The notes: generated by a model from the letters alone, not told the origin. A DNA stretch of 64,000 nucleotides from Microcebus murinus (GCF_040939455.1 NC_134106.1:39764001-39828000); one strand, 5' to 3'; shown: positions 1 through 42,818, counted from the stretch's first letter. Numbers and translations are program-made.

Positions 1-98
1 TCCAAAAGAATTTAGGTTTATAAGTCAGTTGGTTCATTTAGAAATGTGTCATTTGTTGTTTTCCAGTGATTTAATTCACAGTTCCTTCCCCTATTTAG

Positions 99-30454
<30,356 letters not shown>

Positions 30455-30917
30455 TTTTCAAATAGCTGGTTGGCGACTGTTCTTTCCAGAGCTGCTTCTG
30501 CTGCACAGAGCTGCAGGGCCGAGACTCCACGTCCAGTCCAGGAAGCCGAAGTGTTGTTGGACCCAGTAAACTAGTCAGTGTTATAAATGGCCTTGAGACA
30601 TTTAAAATATATTTGTAATCAATAAGGCAAATACAGAATTTGATGTTGGCAGTACAATGGAAAACAATACACATACCATGGATATTGTAGGTTTCCTTAT
30701 GCTGTTTTTACTGTGCACTTTTTAAAATTAGGTTTTAATTTCTGTATGTAAGAACAACAAATATTTTGTATATTTTCAAATTCAATTATATGGTAATCAA
30801 TTTGGTATCTATGGAATAGATATATGTTTCTGGAAAAAATGCTTAAATTGTCAAACTGTCATTACTTCTTACTATAATTGAAAATAGCCTCTAGATTCTT
30901 TTTTAAAGATTTGTTCA

Positions 30918-30976
30918 TATTCTCTCTCTGTCTCTCTTTCTGTCTCTCTCTCTCTCTTTCTCCCTCTTTCTCTCTT
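30918..30976 (+). repeat. CU-rich low-complexity tract in the PPP1R21 3' UTR
   Basis: About 59 nt of TCTC/TTTC units with rare G. In RNA this is the kind of sequence bound by PTBP proteins and is likely length-variable. Confidence 0.85.
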
Positions 30977-31088
30977 TGAGGGGGAGGGAGTGAATCTTGC
31001 AAACTTCAGATCTTATGGGTTTATGATCATTGTCTTCAGCTCTTCGGTACCCTCTGTGTTAGAGTAATAGCTAAAGGAAATTCATGTC

Positions 31089-31094
31089 AATAAA
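31089..31094 (+). terminator. PPP1R21: Candidate poly(A) signal of PPP1R21
   Basis: AATAAA lies 635 nt after the stop codon. It is the first canonical hexamer I find downstream of TAG. The GU-rich element expected after cleavage is not obvious. Confidence 0.5.
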
Positions 31095-31110
31095 TTCGTA
31101 CTTACATCAA

Positions 31111-32329
31111 ACTTTCAGTCTCTCTATAAAAATTTGATAAAGGAAACTGAAGCCTATTAAAGTATGCTTTACAAAATATATCAAATCCCAATTGACTTAG
31201 ATATAATCTAATTCCCCAAATTGGAATAATTGTATGGTTAATCTTTTAGTAAGGCTCTTGAGTTTTGGCCTCGAAAGCTACTTATAACCACACTTCAAGC
31301 AAGGACTCTGAGCCCTTTAAGGCTCCCCTTGGTTTCTCCTATAAACATGTTATCATTTCAGTGTCCATCTCAAGGGTGTCTCTCCCGGAGAACTCCCCAC
31401 CCCCTACTCCCAAGGCCCTAAATACATGGCTCCTTTCTGAGTTGCTTGTACAGGCCAATTTTATCCCTGTGTCCAAGTTCCCAGATTAGCTGAAGGGTTC
31501 CTGAACCCCTTTCCTCCCCACCTCCCTGCCTGTAGCACCATCTCCCTTGAGGCTACTCTCTACGCAGTTGCCAGTCGCCCTCCACAATGTTTTATTCTAT
31601 TCACCTGAGAGCCCATCGCCAGCTTCCCTCCCTGCATAGCACAAAGGCCAGCTCCTGGGCCTCTGCCCTAAGTCCTCAGCAGCCTGCCTCAGAGACAGAC
31701 TCTGGTTGTTATGCCCAGTCCTCATGGCAGTGAGAGGGTTTAGATCCTGACTTGGGAGTCCCTGGGTTAGTCAGTTCAGTGCCATTCTTCTCGGCCCTTC
31801 AGGTCCTACCCCCTTCCCCTCTCTTTCCTGGGCCCTGCCCATTGCCAATTCTCTATCAACCGAACCAGCTGTTTTCACTGTAACTATGCCTAGGCCCCAA
31901 GACACTGTGAGGGAAACATCAAAGAACCATGCTGATTAGCTCTGTCATACACTTAGGGTTTCAAGCCCCTGCCAAACTTTCATTGTTCCTGGACAGTCCT
32001 TTGGCATTTTTAGTCCATTGGCTATACCAGTTCTCTCCTTAAGCCTTGTGTCCTTCATTCTCAGGGTCTACACCATCAAAATCACAGCCTCTCAGCAGTA
32101 CTTCTCAACCACCATACTTGTTTATATATTTACCTATCCTTATAGCTTTCCCCTGCTTCAGGGGCAGAGCTGTCACTGCTGCCCTTAAAGCCAACCTCTT
32201 TCTGATGTCTTAATGCCGTTCCTTTTCTAGTGCTTTTTTGTTTTTTTCACTTTTAGATCTTCAATTTTTCATGGTGTTATCTCCTCTCTCTCAACTTCCA
32301 AACAGACTGAACTTAACCTATCTTTTAAA
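31111..32329. other. Intergenic, unclassified
   Basis: Downstream of PPP1R21. Moderately GC-rich with no exon recognised. Text at 31500-32250 resembles a strongly diverged L2- or LTR-type repeat, but I cannot name it. Confidence 0.4.
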
Positions 32330-32570
32330 AAGTTTAGACTCTGAAGCCAAACTCTCTGGGTTCAAGTCCTTCTAAATAAGTTAGCATTTTTGTGCTTCAG
32401 TTTCCTTCTCTGTAAAATGGGGATATTGATAATATCTACCTCCTAAGATTTTTGTAAGGATTAGATGAATTAATGTTGTAAATTGCCTAGAATACCTGGT
32501 ATAAAGGTTATTTTAGTAATACTTGTTACTTGTAATATCATTGTTATTGCTACTTCTGTTATTTCTCTTT
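32330..32570 (+). repeat. MIR SINE, sense
   Basis: Follows the MIR order: GACTCTGAAGCCAAACTCTC, GGGTTCAAGTC, CAGTTTCCTTCTCTGTAAAA, TGGGGATATTGATAATATCT, AAGGATTAGATGAATTAATG. Confidence 0.88.
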
Positions 32571-33117
32571 TTCCCTCCTCCTTTGTCCATATGCTTTCCC
32601 TTTTACTGCCAGGCTGTGTGAAAGAGTAGTCAGTCTCTAGTTATTATCTTCCCATCTTCACCATGACCCATTTGCTCTTGCCAAGTCCAGCAGCTTCTTT
32701 TCATATGTGCTTTGGCCTCAGTTTTATATAATGTGGAACACTCTTCCTCACTTTCTCTTTTGAGATCTTTTCTTCCCTTGGTTTTTCCAACACTTCTTTC
32801 TCTTATATTCTTGTTCTCTCTCCCTGTCAAAATTCCTTCTCATTCTCTTCTCTGGGTCCTCTTCATCTATCTTTCCTTTAAATGTTAGAGTTCCAAGGTT
32901 CTCTGTTGTCTTCTCTCCGCCAGTCTGTACTGCTACATGTCCAATCTTATCTTTTCAGCTTCGACCTCTTCTGAGCTACTTCCCGAGTTCCGCTACCCTG
33001 TGAATTCTCTACCAGGACGTCCCATAGGCAGCTCGCAATCTAAGAGGCTCATTCAGTGTTAAATTCCCTCACCCAATTTCTCCCTTTTTTTCTTGCCATC
33101 TCACCAGACCTGTTTCT

Positions 33118-33800
33118 TACCTTATACTCATTCATTCAACAAATACTTATTGAGTACTTGTTACGTACTGGTCACGATCCTAAGTGCTAGAATACAAAAA
33201 AATAGACAAGTGCCCTCATTGAGTTATCTTAGCACGGGAAAACAAAAAACAAAAAAACCAAGAGAAGTAAAATGTGTAATGTGTTATAAGGTTATAAATG
33301 CTGTGGAGAAAGAATAAAGCCAGGAAGGGGGACAAGGACCTGATGAGACACTGCTTTTTAGGTAGGGAGACCAGATAGGGCTGACAAAAATGTGGCATTT
33401 GAGGAAAGATCTGAAGAAGTTGAAGGCGTGAGCCACTTGGACATCTAGCAAGGAGTGCTTCAGACAGCAAGAAAGGCAAACACTAAGGTCCCACGGTGGG
33501 GGTATGCCCCCAGTGCAGGAACAGCAAGGCCAGTGCCGGTGGAGTGCGGAAGGAGCTCACACAAGACAATGAGATCAGAAGGTGACAGTGGCCAGATAAC
33601 TGTGTCCTGTAGGTTGGGGAGGCTTTGGCCTTGACTCTTAAAGCATTAATGGGAAGGCTTTGGAGGGTTAGGGACAAAGGAATGATATCTTCTAACAGAA
33701 TTGTTGGCTGTGCTGCTGAGAGTATATTATAGGGGAGCAAAGATAGAAGGAGAGAGAGCAGTTAAGCTGTTGCAATAATAGGAGGCCATTGAGAGATCAT
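33118..33800 (-). repeat. Ancient L2-type LINE fragment, antisense
   Basis: Typical old mammalian order: CAACAAATACTTATTGAGTA, AATGCTGTGGAGAAAGAATA, GGCATTTGAGGAAAGATCTG, GGAACAGCAAGGCCAGTG, TGGGAAGGCTTTGGAGGG. Assignment to L2 is from memory. Confidence 0.6.
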
Positions 33801-33999
33801 GGTGGCTGGGACAGTGGTGGTGGCAGTGCAAGTTGCATGAAATCTGTTTCTAGATTTATTTTGAAGACAGAATCAATACAATTCACTGACTGATTTATCT
33901 AAAATTTTAACTCTTTCCCCCTACACTTCTATTATGCTTCTCTATTTTACTTCTTATACTTACCATAATCTAACCTACGGTATGTTTTCCTATTTATCT

Positions 34000-34125
34000 T
34001 ATTTATTACCTTTCTACCTCTAGAAGATATAGCGCCTTGAGGCTGGTGTTTTTTTCTGTGCTGTGTTCCTTGTGCCTAGCACACTGTGTGGAATCAGAGA
34101 ATATTTGTTGAATGAATGTTGATTG
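34000..34125 (+). repeat. L2 LINE 3' end
   Basis: Contains AAGATATAGCGCCTTGAGG, TTGTGCCTAGCACACTGTG and ATATTTGTTGAATGAATG, the usual L2 3' terminus. Confidence 0.65.
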
Positions 34126-34239
34126 GATAGGATGTGATATGTGAGAAAGAGGGAGGTAGCCAGGGGTTTTGGCCTGAACAAACTTGACTGAGAGGGAGGA
34201 CTGCGGGAGAAGCAACTAGCTTCCAGCTAGTTGTAAGGT

Positions 34240-34830
34240 AAGCCAGAGACCTGGGAGTCACCTTTGATCCCTCCCTATCTCACACATCTCATTGGTTATC
34301 TTGTCTTTTTTTTTTTTTTTTTAATTTTTTTTTTCCAGATGAATTGGTATAGGATGGTTATCTTGTCTTACTGAATCTTCCTGCCTTTCAGTGTGTCTCA
34401 CTTCTAACCTCTCCTTACTTTAAATCAAGCCCTGGCTACCATTGTCTGGACAACTTGTCTTCCTACACTCTAGTCCTCCTACCCCTTCTGCCAGGTATCT
34501 TTCTAAAATATCTCTGCATAGCCATTTTCCTGATGGAAAGCCTTCAGAATTGCTCCTCACTGTCTGCCGAGTGAGATCTAGTAGTGGTGTGTACGTGTGA
34601 CACTTGTCCAGCTGGCCTGGGCTCACTTTCTCCTCATTCTCTTCCATGTACTCAGTGTGCTTGCCCTCTACTTTTACAAAAACTCAGACCTCTGGGTCAG
34701 GACAAGTTCCACTTCTCCTGAATAATGGGCCTGTTTTCCTCTTAGATACAATGCAAATCTTGGGATTGTTTCCCTCTCTGCTTTTGTGGCTAAGACTGGT
34801 ATCCCCCTCTGGCTGTGAGCTGCCTTACAT
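34240..34830 (+). repeat. Ancient L2-type fragment, sense, split by T/A-rich insert
   Basis: Diverged text (CTGGGAGTCACCTTTGATCC, TTGCTCCTCACTGTCTGCCG) in the style of L2 3' regions. A short T-rich insertion with a duplicated GGTTATCTTGTCTT lies at about 34294-34367. Confidence 0.5.
34294..34367. repeat. Small poly-T insertion with duplicated flank
   Basis: GGTTATCTTGTCTT occurs on both sides of a T-rich core (about 34309-34335). The direct repeats look like a target-site duplication around a very short retroposed tail. Confidence 0.65.
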
Positions 34831-35029
34831 GGCATCTGGCCCCATAGACCCATAGTCCATGCTGTGGACTGCTTGGCCATTCTCTAGAGGTCAGTCCTCT
34901 TAGGAGGTTTCCTAGGGCAGAGGGACAGGGCTGTAGAGGGTACAGTGGATCCATGGCAAAATTGTGCCTTTTTGACTTAACTCCTGAGATCTTTGGCTTT
35001 CTTGGCAGAGTCACTTCCCAAGGTAACTG

Positions 35030-35245
35030 CTGTTTATTAACCACTTACTGAGTCAGGTGTAGGTAAGAGTTGGCAGGTATTGTTTCATTTAAACTTCCCA
35101 ACAACTGTATCTCATACATACTATTATTATCCCCAATTTACAGATAGAAAACTAAGGCTTAGAAGGGCTGAACAACTTGTCCATGGTCACACAGTACATA
35201 GTGGAGCCAGGATTCAGATCCAGGCTAGTCTGAACCCTGAGCCTG
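35030..35245 (-). repeat. MIR SINE, antisense
   Basis: Reverse-complement MIR: TATTATTATCCCCAATTTAC, GGTCACACAGTACATAGTGG, GCCAGGATTCAGATCCAGGC. Confidence 0.88.
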
Positions 35246-35329
35246 GATTATTCACTACTATAATGTGAGACTTTTAAATTGGGGCTTTCAGCTCCTTCAG
35301 GTACTATATATTTGGAAGATAAAATATTA

Positions 35330-35659
35330 GGCCGGGTGCGGTGGCTCACGCCTGTAATCCTAGCACTCTGGGAGGCTGAGGCGGGCGGATTGCTCGAGGT
35401 CAGGAGTTCGAAACCAGCCTGAGCAAGAGCAAGACCCCCGTCTCTACTATAAATAGAAAGAAAGTAATTGGCCAACTAATATATATATATATATAAAATT
35501 AGCCGGGCATGGTGGCGCATGCCTATAGTCCCAGCTACTTGGGAGGCTGAGGCAGTAGGATCGCTTGAGCCCAGGAGTTCAAGGTTGCTGTGAGAGCTAG
35601 GCTGACGCCACGGCACTCACTCTAGCCTAGGCAACAAAGTGAGACTCTGTCTCAAAAAA
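35330..35659 (+). mobile_element. Alu, strepsirrhine-type, sense
   Basis: Begins GGCCGGGTGCGGTGGCTCAC and has CTACTATAAATAGAAAGAAA, an internal TA run and GCTGACGCCACGGCACTCAC. A short duplication AAAATATTA is at 35321-35329 and 35656-35664. Confidence 0.95.
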
Positions 35660-36970
35660 TATTAAATATCTCAGTAACTCCAGTACTTCATTCCACTTCC
35701 CCTTTGCACATCTTCATTAAATACCCGTTACCCCTTCTTTCAATCAGCTTTTAGTTATTAATAGCTACTTGCGCTAATTTAAAGGCCCTGGCACACTTTG
35801 CTTTGCTTTTAACATGATTTTTTCCCTCCTCTGATCCTTTATTTTTATTTACATATTCTGTGTTACACAAATGTTTCTAACCACCAAACTCTGGATTTTA
35901 TATATTTATGCCACGATGCTGTCCCTTCGTTCTAGTCCTCTTTCTGTACAAACTTGGTTATTATTTTATTACAGGAGTTTTCTAACATACACAAAAGTAG
36001 AGAGACTAGTGCGAGCCCTATGTCTCCATCACTCATTATGAACATTTTTTGCCAATCATGTTTTATCTGTTTCTACACTTCTTTTTTCCTGGCGTATTCT
36101 AAGGCAATGCCCAGACATTGAGTCGTCTCATCTGTAAGTATTCAAGTTACATACCTTTGCAAAGATGGGGCGTCTGTCTCACCCCTGCCACCACTCATTG
36201 AGCGAGTGTGGGCCGGGCCTGCTGCGTGCTCAGTGTGCAGCAGAGCAGCTGGCCGTGCACGGCAGATGTGCCGCTGCCCTTGAGAGCTTGCAGCCTGCTG
36301 GTGAGGCAGAGAAGCGACCACAAATCACAATCACAAACTGTCATCTGTTGTGCATCCTGCCCTGGGATTATCTTAGACTGGGCAGTAAGCAAGAGATAAT
36401 ACACAGAGGCTATTTTTTAACTAAATATTATATTTTAATCAAAGTTATGAACTTAGCATGAGCCAGGCTTTTCTAAAACACTTATTACTAAGAAAAAACA
36501 AAACAAGACAAAACAAACAAAAAAACAGTCTCCCGATCCTTCCCCTATATCACGCTCCCCAGAGAAAAACCATTTTCACTCACTGTCTCGGTATCTGTAT
36601 TTCCAAATGGCACACTGCTTTTGCTTTTCCCGTTAGGCAACATTAATTGACTTTGCAGTGGAAGATGATGATTTGCCTGGTTCATCTGCCCCACGTTATC
36701 CCTGCCCATCACTCACACATATATATGTTCTCTTTAAACTAGTTACATCAACTTTTGGAGTAGTTCAATATTCAGTATATATTTCATCATGACTATTCAA
36801 ATGCTAGTGATAAGCTGAGTCATATAAAGTAGTGTGACTACTTTCCCTTTCCTGTAAAACTCTTGTTTTCCCTGGAGTTAATAATTATCTTTTTTTTAAA
36901 CAAAAAGTTACTATGTTTTCTATGGTACTTATCACTAATTTATTCCTAAATTCTCTCCCAGGTATATAGC
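35660..36970. other. Intergenic, unclassified with old repeat traces
   Basis: No exon recognised. Text at 36190-36330 resembles an old L2-type fragment. An A-rich AAAC stretch lies at 36492-36526. Confidence 0.4.
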
Positions 36971-36984
36971 TCTCTTCTCAGTGG

Positions 36985-37200
36985 GGTCAAATTCAGCTGG
37001 ACATTCAGCCAAGTTCATCTTCTTCAGGAAGTCTCTCCCAGAGCCCTCTGACCAACTCCAGGCTGTCCTGGTTGTTCTCTGGGCTGGTGGCACTGCTGTT
37101 GTCCTGGGATCTCCCTACCTCAACATCCTGGGCATGAAGTGTCTCTCAGCCTTAAAGAACCCTCTCTCAACTCCACGAGCCCTTCCAGTGACTGCCCTAC
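36985..37200 (+). repeat. L2-type fragment, sense
   Basis: CTTCAGGAAGTCTCTCCCAG and neighbouring words match L2 3' regions. Diverged. Confidence 0.5.
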
Positions 37201-37572
37201 CCCTCTAATTGCCTTTGCAGCCCACCTCTCAAAAGAATTCTCTCCCTTGTCTAGGCCTCTTGTGGCATGGAAAGAAAAATGAGAGGAAATTCTCAGTCTG
37301 GGCACAGAGTAGGGATTGGAGTACACATCAGAGTGAAAAAAAAAAAAGGACTTTAATAATCATGCATTGCTTTCTGGAGAAGATGGAATTTTCAGAACTT
37401 ATTGAAATGATATTTCTTGCTTTTCTCCTGATTATACAGTCCATGCCTATTGTTGAAAATTTGGAAAATGAAGAAGAGTATCAGGAGTACACATCTCTCT
37501 TTGTAGAGATTTGGCTATTAACATTTTTGTTTATTCCTGCTCTTATTTCATACATATATAAAATGTGGGGTT

Positions 37573-37872
37573 TTTGTTTGTTTGTTTGTTTTGGAGACAG
37601 TTTCGCTCTGTCGCCCTGGCTAGAATATAGTGGCATCATCATAGCTCAGTGCAACGTCAAGCTCCTGGGCTCAAGTGATCCTCCTGCCTCAGCCTCCCAC
37701 GTAGCTGGGACTACAGGCGTGTGCCACCATGGCTGGCTAATTTTTTCTATTTTTAATAGAGATGGGGTCTTATTGTTGCTCAGGCTGGTCTTGAACTCCT
37801 GGCCCAAAGCAATCCTCCCATCTCGGCCTCCCAGAGTGCTAGAATTGCAGGCATGAGCCATCTCACCTGGCC
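37573..37872 (-). mobile_element. Alu, antisense, with TTTG-repeat tail
   Basis: The tail is TTTG units, followed by a reverse-complement dimeric Alu ending CACCTGGCC. It is inserted in an old L1M-type 3' remnant at about 37380-37560 that resumes after it. Confidence 0.92.
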
Positions 37873-39100
37873 TTAAAATATGTTTTTAATCACAACTGGG
37901 ATTATAAGAAATTCCAAATGAAAAAAAACAAGATTCTTTAGTGGGGGGGAGGGGGTGTCGTTAAGTTACCTGGCTGTACAACACCAGGGATGCCATTTAT
38001 ATCGTGTTCTATAGCAAACCCAGCAATCCTAGGTGGGACAAGAACCTCTAGGAACTGCTTGAGACTGATAAATAGCTTATATCTTATTATATCATTTGTC
38101 AACACCCTCCTGGCATTAATTTGGTACATGCAATACTGCTCACTATGCAAAGCTGATAAAATTGGTTTCTTCCATTGCTTTTGGTAAGAAACTCTATCAG
38201 TTCAATAAATACTTTTTAACAACATGACCACTTTTCAAATTCATCACCCATTAAAGCAAAACAAAAACTCAGCTACACAATTTCTAAGCAAAGTATTGTA
38301 AAAAAACATAATTAAAAGGAGGACCCAATTAGCTAAGAAAGCCACCAAAAGAGCTGGATCCAAAGGCTCCCTCCAAATGACTATGAATTAAAGTAAAAAT
38401 CCTCAGAGAGAAAAAATGTGCAGTTTATAGTTTTGTTTTATGCAGCATTGACCTTGGAGATTGCTCCCAGGTCTTAAAAGGCTTCAAACTCTTCTATAAC
38501 TTTAACATATGAAGATAGCAACATAGTTGGTTGATGATGGCTACGAAAACATCTGGCAGAGCCATACTGACAAGGGAATAGTTTGTTTTATGATAGAAGA
38601 GGAAGCTTCTGTTCTCGGCTAAGAGCCATGTCTTCATACACCATGGAAAGTTTGTCAGTAAGTGGTTGCCTCTTTGTCTTAAACTTTAAAGCAGTTTAGT
38701 AATTAGCTCCAAATAAGGAAATTAACTGGAAATCAAAGTATTCAAGCAGGCAAACCCATTATAGCTCTTCCAAATCTTTGGGGAAAAAAGGGTTAGAGAG
38801 CATTAGAATAACTTTTTTCATAAGGAGAGGATTAGAAGAATTGACTGGTAGGTGGAAACATACTGGAGGCTGTTGTCTTGTTTGCAGGTGTGGGGGCCTC
38901 AGAAGGTCTCTCTCCATTTAGAACCTTTGTGTTTGTCTCACCAGGGCCTTTAATTATGTGAACTCAACTCCACTGCTCTGAACACCAGAGTAGCTGAATA
39001 GCTAGTGGTGACATCCTGTAGACCCAAGAATAGAAATAGCAGTTCCATTTAACAAAGAACAAAGTGTCATTCATTGACATACATCTTGCTCAGATCTGAA
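37873..39100. other. Intergenic, no feature recognised
   Basis: Contains a short G run at 37945-37956. No repeat or exon named. Together with 39290-41200 this is one of the longest repeat-poor stretches, so it is a place to look for conserved regulatory sequence of the next gene. Confidence 0.45.
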
Positions 39101-39295
39101 AAATATTCTCCCTTTCTTCAGCTTTCTTGTATTTCTTTAGGCTACCTCTTCTGTTGTGTTCAACTGTCAACACATCTCATGTAGTTATTTTCATGCATAC
39201 CATCTTCTGGAACCATGCCTTATACTTACTTACTCCCTGTGTGCCTAAAAGAATGTCTTGTACATGGTGTTCAATAAATGCTAGTTGGATACATT
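39080..39295 (+). repeat. L2 LINE 3' end, sense
   Basis: CTACCTCTTCTGTTGTGTTC and the terminal TTCAATAAATGCTAGTTGGA follow the L2 3' pattern. Confidence 0.6.
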
Positions 39296-41215
39296 TAGGG
39301 ATCAGGCCAAGAGACTGGCCAACTGCAGCAATGGTCAGTGTGGCTAAAGCCGCACCTAAAAGTGTCCCATCTTTAGGACAAAGGACAGCCAATCTTGGGC
39401 TATTTTGAACTGATTAAGTGATAATGCCCCTAAATATCACTGATTTCAACTGGCATTCTCAGTAAAGAAGTGGGCTTTTTATTTATCTCTGGAATTTTCC
39501 ATCCAAAGAGTATTTGGGTTTTCTTACAGAAAAAATCATTTAGCAACAGTGTGTTCATCAAACATCAGGGCAGAAGGCATCCTGCACCTAAAATGGTGAT
39601 TTTTTAATGTTTCCTGTTTCATTTTAACTACTGTTGAAGCCATCCACTGGGTAATAGTTTTTGGATATGATTTTTCAAAAAGCTCCTACTCTACTTTGAA
39701 TGAGTGTTGTAATATAATAGTAAATAGAGATTTACTATTGCAAAGTTATTAGAGAGGAATATTCTTATCAAGCATTTAGGACTCAGCTTGTCCCTCCCCT
39801 TGAATTTATATTAATTGATCCTGACAGCTTCAGCTGACATGAGTTTTGAGGAATTCCAAGTTAATCTACTTAGGTCATATCTAAACACTTTGGGGACCTC
39901 TTATTAAACAGTGTGGAAGTTCTAAATGTTTCCATGAAAAGGCTGCCAGAAAAGGGAAATCTATTAATAAAAAGGAGAATGACATAGATGGAGGGTTTAC
40001 CTATTGTAGAGCAAGAAAAAGAACAGGAACTAGAGTAAAATGAGGTCACAGCTGTGATGAACGGCTGTGGTGGCTTAGCTATTGAGGCCAGGCTAAGCTG
40101 TTTACCACCAGATTCTGATACAAAGGAACACTGCCAGAAAGGGTCCTTTGAAAATATGCGGTGGAGTTACAAGAAATAAATCTTCATTCATGAAAGTGGT
40201 AATCGTTGGGGCAACACTGAGTCACACAGAAGGGGGAGGGCTTCTCCTTTGCAAAAGACAAAATGGTTTTCAATCAAATATAGTTAGTTCTTAGAAAATT
40301 ATGGGCCTATTTGTTTTGCAGAAGTGTCAAAGTTTCCAAAAGAGATTTCTTTTGCCGGGTTGCCTAGCCATTAATAAATACATACTACTTATTTCAAAGA
40401 TGACAGAATTTAAAAGGTGCACTTGGAACTCTATTTAAATTGATGATAATTGCTGTTTGTCAAATGTGTTGTTACCTATATGAGTCCTATTTCCAGTTAG
40501 CTGTGGCATTTCCGAGATGGGCTGGTCTCTTTGGAAGGCCTACTGGCAAAGGGTGGGCTGGACACAGGACCCAAGAGGTTCAATCTGGGGATTCGATGTG
40601 AGAACCCCAAAATGCCCAGGGTCAAGGCTCAGGGACAACAAAGAGTTGCCACCTCTCTTTTTCTTTCCTTCCTCTACCTCCTGCTTCCTTTGTCCTTCTT
40701 ACTCCCTTCTCTCAGCTTTTTATCAGAAGGCTGGCTTAGGGGTCTGGTAAGGCCTGGTTCCACAGAAGAATCTTTGAAAAGTTACCAGTCAGTTGAGTTC
40801 TATTCCCTAGGCTCTCACTAGCCCCTCATCAACCCTAGGCCAACACTAGGAAGGTAGCTGGAGGAAATGGGGAGATGATGAGGACCGGGTGCCTTCTTCT
40901 GTTTGTGTGGGTTGTATTAAGCATAAACACAATTAGAAATTTTATCTGAGAACAAATATAAGTATCCTAAATAGGTTCCAGGTGTGTGACTTCAAGCACT
41001 CACCTTCCCTCTCTGAGGGTCTCCTTTCTGAAAGCCCTCTGGGCAGGTTCTTATCACTGCAGTTGGTTGAATAGAGTACTGAATACCTGTTCCATTCCAC
41101 CTGCGAACCCAAGGTAAAAAACTGGACTACACCAGAAAGAGCAATTTCCTTTCCCCCATCGGACACAGCACTTTAAGCTTCCGGTAGAGATGCTCACCAG
41201 GGCCTCCCAATTCCA
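39296..41215. other. Intergenic, repeat-poor, no feature recognised
   Basis: About 1.9 kb with no repeat family, exon or RNA gene recognised, 1.4-3.3 kb upstream of the CpG island. Confidence 0.45.
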
Positions 41216-41555
41216 TTTTTTTTTTTTTTTTTTTTTTGAGACAGAGTCTCACTCTGTTACATAGGCTAGAGTGAGTGCCATGGCATCAGCCTATCTCAGA
41301 GCAACCTCAAACTCCTGGGCTCAAGCAATCCTCCTGCCTCAGCCTCCTGAATAGCTGGGACTACAGGCATGTGCCACCATGCCTGGCTAATTTTTTCTAT
41401 ATATTTTTAGTTAGCCAATTAACTTCTTCCTGTTTTAGTAGAGACGAGGGTCTCACTCTTGCTCAGGCTGGTCTCAAAACTCCTGACCTTGAGCGATCCT
41501 CCCACCTCAGCCTCCCAGAGTGCTAGGATTACAGGCGTGAGGCACTTCGCCTGCC
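41216..41555 (-). mobile_element. Alu, strepsirrhine-type, antisense
   Basis: Poly-T 41216-41237, a TTAGCCAATTAACTTCTTCC linker, end CACTTCGCCTGCC. Confidence 0.93.
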
Positions 41556-41654
41556 CCCTCCCCCCAACTCCTTTCCTTGGGTGCCATCCCTTTCTTGCCA
41601 GGCAGTCCATCTTGCAGACCGTTAAACCAAGATTTCTCAATTGCCATTTTGAAT

Positions 41655-41990
41655 CCACAAGGACTTACTGGGTGCCTACTATATGCCAGGCTCTGGGAAC
41701 ACAAAAGTGAATATGACACAACTTAGATCAAAATAGTCCTTGATTTAAAAACTTTGGTGGATTCCCTATTTTCTGCTTCATGCCAAGCTCCACCTTCCCA
41801 TCCAAACATTTCCCACCTCCCCCCACAAGCCTTGTAGTCTTGCCAGCCTCCAAAGCACCATTCCTCAGGCCTGGAATGCCCTCTTCTCTCTGAGCATGTT
41901 CAAATCTCTCATCCCGGGTTTTGGTGTCCCTCCAGGGTAAATAGGCAACGTGGGGGAAGGCACCTTCTCCTTTTATTCTGACTGGCTCCG
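41655..41990 (+). repeat. Old MIR/L2-type fragments
   Basis: TACTGGGTGCCTACTATATG followed by text such as GGCCTGGAATGCCCTCTTCT, typical of ancient MIR/L2 sequence. Borders are approximate. Confidence 0.45.
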
Positions 41991-42639
41991 GGCGAGGCCC
42001 CATTGAGGAGGAGGCTGAGATGAAAGTGACTTGTCCACAGTGGATTAGGGACTACCGGCCCCTATAATCTCTGCTAGGAGGACAAGTCAACTCTTCTCCC
42101 TCTCTTCTGCACTCTGCAGGCAGCACACAAAAAGCATCTGTAAATATTTACCCGGAGGTGGGGTTTCACCTTTACCTTTCATCTAACCCGGCAAAGAGGG
42201 CTGGTCCCTTCTGAAGCGAAAAGAAGAGGTACTCAATAGAGGCGTCAAAAATAATTCTTTAGTTCTTCTAATCACAAGAAGAAAAACCAACTCAATAAAC
42301 CAACTTGGAAAGCACCACCACAAAGTCCCTCCATCATCCATCACCCCCCACCCAGAGGTGAGGACAAGGTAGCGCCAGGTGGCTTAAGACCTGCCAAGGG
42401 TCCATGCCATCTTCTCCAAGGGAGTAACTCATATACTCACCCGCCTCCCCACCTTGGCAGGAGGGAGCTTCTTCCGTCTCTTGGGGGGCTGAAGACTTGG
42501 GGACAGAAGATGCGCCAGAGGGAAGACAATAGAGAATCGGACACCAGAAGAACTTTGGGGTACTCGTGGTGGGAAAGAAGGAATGAGGAGAGAAGGGAGG
42601 CCCCGGGGTGGGGGGGCGGGGCTGGAACGGGAGGAGTCA

Positions 42640-42818
42640 CTGTGCGTGGCCGCCCCCTCCCTGCCCCTCCCCTCGGGTCGGGACCCGGCCCTCCTCCCCC
42701 TTCGCCCCCTCCTCCTCCCTCTCCTCCCGGGTCGCCTCCTCCTCCCTCTCCGCCGCCGCCGCCGCCTCCTCGCGGAGTGGATGGCGGCAGCCAGATTCGG
42801 AGCCCCGCCGCGCTGCCC
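42640..42818 (+). other. STON1: Putative STON1 5' UTR exon 1
   Basis: CpG-rich sequence ending at a good donor, CGCTGCCC/GTGAGTGA (GT at 42819-42820), the best + strand donor in the island. The transcription start was not determined, so 42640 is a placeholder. An ATG at 42781 opens a short frame (MAAARFGAPPRC) that reaches the donor. In STON1 the coding region starts in a later exon, so this would be an upstream ORF at most. Confidence 0.4.
42685..42775 (+). repeat. Polypyrimidine tract and CCG run in the CpG island
   Basis: Almost pure C/T (CCTCCTCCC units) with a CCG run at about 42750-42767. The minus strand is G-rich with several GGG/GGAGG blocks and could form G-quadruplex or triplex DNA. 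Confidence 0.85.

Larger units (their letters stand above)
30455..31110 (+). other. PPP1R21: PPP1R21 3' UTR
   Basis: Sequence after the stop codon up to just past the first canonical AATAAA. It is AT-rich and contains a CU-rich tract at about 30918-30976. No interspersed repeat was recognised in it. The true 3' end could be elsewhere, since cleavage was not observed. Confidence 0.6.

Noticed and set aside
37209..37856. 215-codon open frame on the plus strand
   Set aside because: It runs through an old L1 remnant into an antisense Alu. The C-terminal part is the usual Alu translation ([10 protein letters not shown]), so it is a repeat artefact.
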